A stretch of 6,377 bases of DNA, from the NCBI GenBank assembly GCA_013695905.1, contig JACCZQ010000470.1, positions 1 through 6,377 of the forward strand, read 5' to 3'. This DNA comes from Chthoniobacterales bacterium (GTDB taxonomy: Bacteria > Verrucomicrobiota > Verrucomicrobiia > Chthoniobacterales > UBA10450). A program made the position numbers and the translations under genes. Below, piece after piece: positions 1 to 5,349 of the stretch (the stretch's first letter is position 1; the number at the start of each line of letters is the position of its first letter). The notes beneath the pieces were generated by a model. It made no database searches. It was not told where the DNA came from and saw only the letters and a program-made list of their open reading frames with translations.

Positions 1-165
1 TTCGAGTTCGTCGATCCACTGACGCCGGTGCCGCTCGACGAGGCGCAACCGTTCGACTGCTCGCGCACCAGTTTCCGCCACCCGAAGGAGACGAAGGGGC
101 AGGACTACCGCGCCACGACGGAGGCGAGCAGTTGCTGCGACGGCGGCAACGGCAGCTGCTGCTAG
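1..165 (+). CDS. 3' end of an unidentified protein with a cysteine-rich tail (partial)
   Basis: Frame 1 is open from the first base to a TAG at 163-165, giving the last 54 residues of a protein that starts outside the window. The visible part is polar, with a Pro/Asp/Glu-rich opening and one Cys in PFDCSRTSF. It ends in a Ser/Gly-rich tail with two cysteine pairs (SSCCDGGNGSCC). Such tails occur on thiol and metalloid-handling proteins, including many ArsM arsenite methyltransferases. An arsM would fit upstream of arsS. However, I do not see the C-terminal motifs I expect of ArsM (an FETG...NTA stretch followed by FDC), so I do not assign it. The stop lies 10 bp before the phosphate permease start, so the two are very probably co-transcribed. 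The reading frame is secure; the function is not. Confidence 0.75.
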   Translation, partial: FEFVDPLTPVPLDEAQPFDCSRTSFRHPKETKGQDYRATTEASSCCDGGNGSCC

Positions 166-175
166 GGGGGCGGCG
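164..175 (+). promoter_or_regulatory. Ribosome binding site of the phosphate permease gene
   Basis: An AGGGGGG run (164-170) sits 5 bases before the ATG at 176 and overlaps the upstream stop codon. It resembles the Shine-Dalgarno core AGGAGG. It supports 176 as the start and implies translation coupled to the upstream gene. Confidence 0.55.
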
Positions 176-1303
176 ATGATCTACCTTCTGCTGTTCGTCG
201 CCACCTGCTTCCTCGCGTACTCGAACGGCGCGAACGACAACTTCAAAGGCGTGGCGTCGCTCTTCGGCTGCCGCGCCGCGAGCTACCGCACCGCGATCGC
301 GTGGGCGACGGTGACCACCTTCGCCGGCTCCATCGCGTCGATCTTTCTCGCGCAAACGCTGCTGAAGAAATTCAGCGGACGTGGGCTCGTGCCGGATCAG
401 CTCGTCGGCTCTGAGTATTTCGTGCTCGCGGTGGCGCTCGGCGCGGCGCTGACGGTGATCACCGCCACGCTCACCGGTTTCCCGATTTCCACCACGCACG
501 CGCTGATGGGCGCGATCGTCGGCAGCGGAGTCGCAGCAGTCGGCTTCGGCGTGAATTTCGCCGCGTTAGGCAAAGGCTTCGTCCTGCCGCTGCTGCTGAG
601 CCCGCTGGTGGCGATGGCACTCGGCGCTGGCATTTACTGCATCTCGCGCGCGCTGCGGGTGGCGCTCGGCGTCACGAAAGAGTGGTGCGTCTGCGTCGGC
701 TGCGAAGAACGCGTCGTGGCGCTGCCGCAACCCGCTTCCGCTTTCGCGATGCACGCGGCACCGCCGGCCGTGACGCTGACCGTGGCGGAACAGGAAGCCT
801 GCCGCGAACGCTATTGCGGCTCGATGATCGGCATCAACTCACAACGTTTGATGGACGTGGCGCACTTCGGCAGCGCCGCGGTGGTGAGCTTCGCCCGCGG
901 CTTGAATGACACGCCGAAAATCGCGGCGATGCTGCTCCTGCTGCCGGCGCTGGATCTGCGCTGGTCGTTCCTCGCCATCGCCGGCGCGATGGCGGTGGGC
1001 GGATTGCTGAACTCGCGCAAGATTGCGCACACGATGAGCCATCGTCTCACCGCCATGAACCACGGCCAGGGCTTCTCCGCCAACCTCAGCACCGGAATCC
1101 TGGTGACGCTCGCCAGCGTCTTCGGCTTGCCGATGTCGACCACGCACGTGTCGGTCGGCTCCCTCTTCGGGATGGGCCTAACGACCGGCCAGGCAAACCC
1201 GCGCGTGATGCTGAACATCCTCCTGTCGTGGGTGGTGACGCTCCCCTGCGCCGCCCTGCTCGCCGGCCTCACCTACTGGACCCTGCTGCAGTTTACCCGA
1301 TGA
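176..1303 (+). CDS. PiT-family inorganic phosphate (arsenate) permease
   Basis: This 375-residue protein is an inner-membrane permease of the PHO4/PiT family (PF01384), which couples ion gradients to uptake of phosphate and generally also admits arsenate. Both inverted family repeats are visible. The first has GANDNFKG (residues 18-25) and GFPISTTHALMG (101-112). The second has FARGLNDTPK (239-248) and GLPMSTTHVSVG (317-328). Hydrophobic segments flank them, with a hydrophilic central loop at about 165-225. That loop carries five cysteines, CVCVGC at 171-176 plus C209 and C214. The ATG is preceded by a good ribosome binding site. The TGA stop overlaps the arsS ATG by four bases (ATGA), so the permease and ArsS are translated together. 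Inference: it supplies or balances phosphate/arsenate for the arsenosugar pathway. Actual substrate selectivity cannot be read from sequence. Confidence 0.93.
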   Translation: MIYLLLFVATCFLAYSNGANDNFKGVASLFGCRAASYRTAIAWATVTTFAGSIASIFLAQTLLKKFSGRGLVPDQLVGSEYFVLAVALGAALTVITATLTGFPISTTHALMGAIVGSGVAAVGFGVNFAALGKGFVLPLLLSPLVAMALGAGIYCISRALRVALGVTKEWCVCVGCEERVVALPQPASAFAMHAAPPAVTLTVAEQEACRERYCGSMIGINSQRLMDVAHFGSAAVVSFARGLNDTPKIAAMLLLLPALDLRWSFLAIAGAMAVGGLLNSRKIAHTMSHRLTAMNHGQGFSANLSTGILVTLASVFGLPMSTTHVSVGSLFGMGLTTGQANPRVMLNILLSWVVTLPCAALLAGLTYWTLLQFTR

Positions 1304-2259
1304 ACCGCTTCGCTACCAAGCTCTCCCAGCACGCCCTCCCGCTCCGGCACACCCGGACGGAGGTGCTGCAGATCAACGTCGGGAAACTCTGCAATCTCAC
1401 CTGCGTCCACTGCCACGTAAACGCCGGGCCGAAGCGGAAGGAGATCATGACCCGCGACACAATTGATCGCGTGGTCGATTGGCTCGCCGAAACCGACATC
1501 GCGACCGTCGATCTCACCGGCGGCGCGCCGGAGATGATCCCCGACTTCCGCTACTTCGTGGAGCGCGTGAAGAGCCTCACGCCGCCGCGCCACGTGATGG
1601 ATCGCTGCAACCTCACGATCCTGCTGGAGCCGGGTTACGAAGACTACGCCAGCTTCCTCGCGAACCATCAGGTGGAGATCGTCGCCTCGATGCCCTGCTA
1701 CTCGCCGGAGAACGTGAACGCGCAACGCGGCAACGGAGTTTTCGATGGGAGCATCAAAGCCCTGCAGCTACTGAACTCGTTAGGCTACGGCAGTGAGCCC
1801 ACGCTGCCGTTGCACCTCGTCTACAACCCGAACGGCGCTTTTCTTCCGGGGCCGCAGGCGGAGCTCGAAGCCGACTACAAAGAAGAGCTGCAAAAGCATT
1901 TCGGCATCGTCTTTAACAGCCTCTACACCATCACGAACCTGCCCGTCTCCCGCTTCGCCTCCTGGTTGCGGAACAACAACAAACTCGACGAGTACATGCA
2001 GTTGCTCATCGAGAACTTTAACGCCAGCACGGTGCATGGCCTGATGTGCCGCAACACCATCAACGTGAGCTGGACCGGCGACGTGTTCGATTGCGACTTC
2101 AACCAGATGCTGAAGATGCACTGGCGCGACGGCGAGCGCCGCCTGCAACTCTGGGACATCGACCCTGCGGAGGTCGAGAACCGCAAGATCCTAACCGGAG
2201 ATCACTGCTTCGGCTGCACCGCCGGCGCCGGCTCCAGCTGCGGCGGCGCGCTCCTGTAG
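1300..2259 (+). CDS. arsS: Arsenosugar biosynthesis radical SAM protein ArsS
   Basis: This is a 319-residue cytosolic radical SAM enzyme. The CxxxCxxC cluster ligands are C31, C35 and C38 (KLCNLTCVHC), followed by a GGAPE SAM-binding motif at 74-78. Other conserved-looking cysteines are C103 (DRCNL), C250 (LMCRN) and C265 (FDCDFNQ). The end is Cys-rich, with C303 and C306 (HCFGC) and C314 (SSCGG). This architecture, a radical SAM core plus a DUF3641-type Cys-rich C-terminus, is that of ArsS (TIGR04167). In that family the enzyme joins dimethylated arsenic to the 5'-deoxyadenosyl group of SAM, the first committed arsenosugar step. I chose the ATG at 1300 because it overlaps the permease stop as ATGA and gives the normal N-terminus. 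An in-frame ATG at 1228 would add 24 residues lying inside the permease gene. The stop lies in the inverted-repeat element at 2255. Confidence 0.93.
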   Translation: MNRFATKLSQHALPLRHTRTEVLQINVGKLCNLTCVHCHVNAGPKRKEIMTRDTIDRVVDWLAETDIATVDLTGGAPEMIPDFRYFVERVKSLTPPRHVMDRCNLTILLEPGYEDYASFLANHQVEIVASMPCYSPENVNAQRGNGVFDGSIKALQLLNSLGYGSEPTLPLHLVYNPNGAFLPGPQAELEADYKEELQKHFGIVFNSLYTITNLPVSRFASWLRNNNKLDEYMQLLIENFNASTVHGLMCRNTINVSWTGDVFDCDFNQMLKMHWRDGERRLQLWDIDPAEVENRKILTGDHCFGCTAGAGSSCGGALL

Positions 2260-2357
2260 CTGGGGACGCTGCCTGCTCGCGATTCTATCGGAGTCCCCGG
2301 CTCACCAGAGACGTGGCCTCGCATCGGACCAGCCGGGGACAACGTCCCCCGGCTACA
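2255..2357. repeat. 103-bp palindromic-ended element between convergent genes
   Basis: The left end reads TGTAGCTGGGGACGCTG (2255-2271, plus strand). The right end, read on the minus strand from 2357 to 2340, is TGTAGCCGGGGGACGTTG. They match apart from two substitutions and one extra G, so the element has terminal inverted repeats. Two further copies of the core lie inside: GTCCCCGGCT at 2293-2302 and AGCCGGGGAC at 2331-2340. The TAG within TGTAGC is the stop of arsS at the left end and of the glycosyltransferase at the right end. I see no flanking target duplication and no coding capacity. It looks like a REP/BIME-like or MITE-like dispersed element, but no second genomic copy can be shown from this window. 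Confidence 0.6.
2331..2354. terminator. Candidate bidirectional terminator hairpin
   Basis: AGCCGGGGAC (2331-2340) pairs with GTCCCCCGGCT (2344-2354), with one bulged C and an AAC loop. This gives a very stable GC hairpin that forms on either transcript. A second possible stem pairs 2258-2267 with 2293-2302, one position being a G-U wobble in plus-strand RNA, over a 25-base loop. The location between convergent stop codons suits termination for both arms. No U-tract follows on either strand, so classical intrinsic termination is uncertain; it could instead act as an RNA-stabilising 3' end. Confidence 0.45.
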
Positions 2358-3087
2358 ACTCGCCAATCTCGCTCCGGAATCTTGGAGACCTGCGTCGCTG
2401 ATCAGGCTGCCATGAGCGAGAGCTCCGCCTGTAGTAGATCGAGTGCAGCGTCTCGGCGGAGACACCGAGCTTGAAGAGGAGCAGGAAGAGCCCGTTCCGA
2501 ATCGTGGTGCGCCAGGCGCCATTTTCCAGATGATGACGCGGTGAGGTGCGGATCGGTGGGTCGAGCACTGCGACTGGTCCTCGCGCGCGCAACCGGCGCG
2601 AGAACTCCACGTCCTCCATCAGCGGGATTTCGGCGAACCCGCCGAGCTGGTCGAACACCTCGCGCCGGACGAATACCGTCTGGTCGCCAAACAACGTCCC
2701 GCCATTTCGGGTGAGGAACCGCGCCACGGATTCCAGCCAGCGGAGACGCGGATGACGTTCGTCGAACTGCCGGTAAAACGCGCCACCTATAGCATGGGGG
2801 CTATCGGTGAGCGCGCGCGCCACTGCCTCGAGGTGCGGAGGCTCTATCTCAGTGTCTGCGTGGAGAAACGCGAGCACGTCTCCGGTTGCGACCGCGGCTC
2901 CCTCGTTCATCTGCTTGCCGCGACTCGGCCGGACGCAGAGCAGCGCCGTCACATTCTCCCCCTGCGGCACTTCAGCCTCGGGCGAGGCCTCGACCACAAT
3001 CACCTCGTGCACCTCGCGCAACGCAGGCAAACGCGCGCGCAGGTTCTCTGCGTCGCCCCAGGACGGAATGATGACGCTGATCTTCAG
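2353..3087 (-). CDS. TIGR04283-like arsenosugar family-2 glycosyltransferase, probable CTG start
   Basis: This is a 244-residue cytosolic GT-A glycosyltransferase. The N-terminus is KISVIIPSWGDAENL (from residue 2), followed by HEVIVVE (27-33) and RGKQMNEGA (56-64). The metal/nucleotide-sugar motif is HAD at 76-78. GDQTVFVRR (134-142) and MEDVEFSRRL (157-166, likely catalytic acid) follow. The RGKQMN and FLHADT blocks are typical of the TIGR04283 family found beside ArsS, which presumably adds a sugar-derived group in arsenosugar assembly. The usual DGGS after the second strand is replaced by EAS. No ATG, GTG or TTG in this frame retains the first beta strand. CTG at 3087 overlaps the upstream TGA as CTGA and gives the expected start. 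The alternative TTG at 3030 would remove VIIP. The last ~20 residues are Arg/Ser-rich and the stop lies in the 2255-2357 element, so the tail may be element-derived. Confidence 0.85.
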   Translation of the reverse strand: MKISVIIPSWGDAENLRARLPALREVHEVIVVEASPEAEVPQGENVTALLCVRPSRGKQMNEGAAVATGDVLAFLHADTEIEPPHLEAVARALTDSPHAIGGAFYRQFDERHPRLRWLESVARFLTRNGGTLFGDQTVFVRREVFDQLGGFAEIPLMEDVEFSRRLRARGPVAVLDPPIRTSPRHHLENGAWRTTIRNGLFLLLFKLGVSAETLHSIYYRRSSRSWQPDQRRRSPRFRSEIGEL

Positions 3088-4540
3088 TGGCCGTTCGATG
3101 CTCCGTTCGATGCTCCGTTCGCCGGCGCGAAAACCTGCGGCTCCTTCAGCAGTTCAGGATCTTGTAGCCGGCCCTCATAAACCTCCGACCACGTCTGCTG
3201 GTTCATCGAGCACATCGGCACCGCCTGCCATTCCCCGTTCCGCTTCACTGCACCTTTGAATACGCAGGAGTCGAGCCGCGCCTTGATGACTGGATCTGTG
3301 TCCGCGCGCGCGACCATGCTCGCATCCATGAAGTTGTGCATGCCGACCCCGAGCGTGTGCACCTGTCCGCGGGCTAACGAGCGGAGAATCTCCCGCGGCG
3401 CCTTTCGCGACGAGAGATAACGCGCCATCCGCACCACCAGCCGCACCGCGAGCAGCGGATTCTGGAATAAGACACCAGCGAGCCGGTAAGGTGGTGTGCC
3501 GGCGTCGTCGTTTACCAGCGAAAGACCGCCAATCTTCGCCAGGACCTCGCCAAACAAGTTGTCGAATTTCTTGTCATCCGGCAGCAGCGGGAAAAACTTG
3601 CCGGAGGGCCGCGCGATCAGGAGCGAGGCCCAGCTGTTGCAGTCGGGATGGCCAAAAATCGACACATCGCGCCGCAGCGACACGCCGACCCCCTCACAAA
3701 TCTTCTCCCACACATCATCGGGCGTGATCGGCCGCTGCGAGAAATCGTGCGCCCGGTATCCGCCTCCGGCTGGAAGCTGAGCATCCGCCAGACGTGGCTC
3801 CGCTGCGGATCGGCGAGATACCACCGGATCACCTCCGGCACGTCATCGATATTCCGCCGCGTGACGGTGAAGCTGAGCGCGTACTCCAGCGGGAAACCGG
3901 TCTTCGCGCGAATCCGCAACGCCAGATCAGTAAACGCCTGCCGCACCGGGTGCAGATCGGCTTCACATTTGACGCGGCCGATCGGGAAGCCGTGCCGCCC
4001 CGCCTGCGTCATATCCACGTGGACGGAGATCTGCCGCAGCCCGCCTTCCACCACCAGCCGCTCCAGGAATTCCGGATGCTCGATCAACGTCTGCCCGTGC
4101 GTCATCAGCATCGGAATGGAGCCGACCGAATAAGCGTACTGGATGATCTCCACCAGCTCGTCCGGCCGGCCCGCTTTCCAGTAAGCGTCCGCCACATCGC
4201 CGCCGGTAATCTGCAATCCCCCACCCGGTCCCTGAAAGCGGCGGTTCGCGTCGATCTGCTCCTTTACCTGCGCGAGCGACGGGATCGGGATCTCATTCGC
4301 ATTCTTCGGCAGATAACAATGCGTGCAATGGAAGGAGCAATAGCTCGCGCCAAGCGTGAAACCGCAATGCGTCAGATGCCGCCCCGAGATTTGGTTCGGC
4401 GTCTGCAGCGACGGCGGCAGCGCATTCCATCGCTCCCGCAACACCCGAGCCTTCTCCTCGTGAATCGGATTCCGAAACGCGTGCCAGCGTTCGCGCCAGC
4501 GGTTCTTCTTCGGCGGCTGCGTTTCGGCAAGTGAAACCAT
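3084..4540 (-). CDS. Uncharacterised radical SAM protein, interrupted by an apparent frameshift
   Basis: Two overlapping minus-strand frames together encode one protein of about 485 residues. The first half starts at ATG 4540, after AGGGGA with 4-base spacing, and runs in one frame to about 3750. It holds the radical SAM ligands C68, C72, C75 (YCSFHCTHCYL), C59 just before them, ITGGD (111-115), MLMTHG (144-149) and ISVHVDMTQAGRHG (171-184). The second half continues one base back, from about HDFSQRP to the TGA at 3084, with HPDCNSW, DSCVFK and VPMCSMN as possible auxiliary-cluster or structural cysteines. It ends NGASNGASNGH. The join is a missing base (or -1 shift) near 3744-3775; one extra G in the GGG at 3752-3754 would restore DTG-AHDFSQRP. 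I do not recognise a named family or substrate. It lies 8 bp after the DUF547 gene and overlaps the glycosyltransferase by 4 bp, so a role in the same pathway is inferred. Confidence 0.75.
3091..3121. repeat. 12-bp tandem repeat at the radical SAM / glycosyltransferase junction
   Basis: CCGTTCGATGCT occurs at 3091-3102 and 3103-3114, followed by a partial CCGTTCG at 3115-3121. On the minus strand it encodes the repeated NGAS of the radical SAM C-terminus. The unit is four codons, so copy-number changes keep frame. It ends immediately before the CTGA overlap, and its CGGAGC segments are the only purine-rich sequence near the glycosyltransferase start. Confidence 0.85.
3742..3775 (-). other. 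Frameshift zone in the radical SAM gene
   Basis: Upstream of here the conserved reading is ...MLSFQPEADTG(R). Downstream it is HDFSQRPITPDDVWEKI, lying one base back in frame. Neither frame has a nearby stop, so both run on for tens of codons as low-information Arg/Ser/Gly-rich sequence. No X XXY YYZ slippery heptamer is visible in the zone. A lost G in the GGG at 3752-3754 is the simplest explanation. Confidence 0.75.
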
Positions 4541-4548
4541 GGCGTCCC

Positions 4549-5283
4549 CTACTTCGCTTCGTTCAGCGACCAGTCGTACTTCTGGTACGTGATCTTCGTC
4601 CCTTCCGGCAGCGGCTCCCTGCGGCGCTTGTTGATGTAAGCGACCGGACCACCTTCTTTTCGGAAGTCGCTCTCGTACCATTCGAAAATCTGCGACAGCT
4701 GCGCCGTCTTCGAAGATTCGTCGTACTTCACACCTTGCGGAGAATTGATGTAATCGCGCGCGAGCTGCTCCATCCGCGACTGCACGGTGCTGCCGCGGAA
4801 TAATCGCCGGTCAAGCGGCGGGCAGCTCCGGCTGGCGCAGTTCAGGGCGAAGTGCACCCCCGGCTCCTGAAATTTCGGGATGATGACTTCCTTCTCCAGC
4901 TTGTTGAAGCTCATCTGCTGGCCAGCGACTTTGATGCGGTTGCTCGTGAAGAACGTGAACAGCAGATCCTTCACCGATTTCGTCGGGTACTTCTCCAGCG
5001 CCTCGTGCAGCATCCAGGCGTTATAGGCGTTGATATAGAACGCCAGCTGCTCGTTGCGATTAAGGCCGCTGATGTTGGCGGCACCGATCGCATTCACCAC
5101 CTGGTCGAGGCGCTTCAGGTCTTCGGCATTTCCCTTCCACGCGGCGTACTTCACACCCGAGGAGGCGGCATACCGCTCCAGGAGCTGGTCATACGTCTTC
5201 TGCCAATCATCTGCACCTTGGCCCGCGGCTGTGCCGATGCAGCACAACGACACGAGCACAAGGAGCACGCGGAGGAGCTTCAC
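4549..5283 (-). CDS. Exported DUF547 domain protein
   Basis: This 244-residue protein matches DUF547 (PF04784), whose biochemical role is not established. Visible family blocks are LAFYINAYNAWM (80-91), the Cys pair in FALNCASRSCPPL (145-157, C149 and C154), IFEWYESDF (199-207) and the terminal YDWSLN (236-241). I chose GTG at 5283 because it opens a clear signal peptide: KLLR, a hydrophobic run to about residue 16, then GTAAGQ with a plausible signal peptidase I site near residues 20-21. A lipobox is not convincing despite C14 and C15. The frame is open up to an ATG at 5496, but that would overlap the divergent gene and bury the signal peptide. It heads the minus-strand operon with the radical SAM protein and glycosyltransferase. 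I recall DUF547 genes near arsenosugar glycosyltransferases elsewhere, but this context is recollection, not proof of function. Confidence 0.88.
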   Translation of the reverse strand: MKLLRVLLVLVSLCCIGTAAGQGADDWQKTYDQLLERYAASSGVKYAAWKGNAEDLKRLDQVVNAIGAANISGLNRNEQLAFYINAYNAWMLHEALEKYPTKSVKDLLFTFFTSNRIKVAGQQMSFNKLEKEVIIPKFQEPGVHFALNCASRSCPPLDRRLFRGSTVQSRMEQLARDYINSPQGVKYDESSKTAQLSQIFEWYESDFRKEGGPVAYINKRRREPLPEGTKITYQKYDWSLNEAK

Positions 5284-5295
5284 AGCTCGAAAGTA

Positions 5296-5349
5296 TTGCC
5301 TCTGCGCCTCGCTGCGAAGTCTATAGTTTTGCAATTTCGATGAGGACAA
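5296..5349. promoter_or_regulatory. Shared divergent promoter region (DUF547 operon / nucleoside hydrolase)
   Basis: The 56-bp gap between the two start codons is AT-richer than its surroundings and centres on the palindrome CTATAG (5321-5326). On the plus strand TATAGT (5322-5327) is a good -10. The only -35 candidate is TTGCCT (5296-5301), at a long 20-base spacing. On the minus strand TATAGA (5325-5320) follows TTGTCC (5349-5344) with 18-base spacing and gives about a 30-base leader. The two -10 boxes overlap, so the two directions may compete. Motif-based only. Confidence 0.4.

Noticed and set aside
811..1272. Minus-strand 153-codon frame inside the permease gene, and similar frames at 1273-1725 and 4852-5343
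   Set aside because: Each lies opposite conserved motifs of a recognised gene, lacks a domain and has shadow-like composition.
1228..1299. ATG at 1228 as the start of arsS
   Set aside because: It would add 24 residues coded inside the last membrane segment of the permease, and the ATGA overlap at 1300 gives the normal ArsS N-terminus.
2255..2357. CRISPR or tRNA-like origin for the intergenic palindromes
   Set aside because: There is no regular repeat-spacer pattern and no cloverleaf or anticodon arm; inverted terminal repeats with internal hairpins fit better.
3742..3775. Programmed -1 frameshifting in the radical SAM gene
   Set aside because: No slippery heptamer occurs in the crossover zone, and the rest of the zone is ordinary codons; a lost base is simpler.
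3794..4534. Long plus-strand open frame opposite the radical SAM gene
   Set aside because: It is antisense to clear radical SAM motifs and its translation is Arg/Pro/His-rich without any domain, as expected of GC-rich shadows.
4541..4681. ATG at 4681 as the start of the radical SAM protein
   Set aside because: The added 47 residues lie within the DUF547 coding region and look like shadow sequence; ATG 4540 has a ribosome binding site just after the DUF547 stop.
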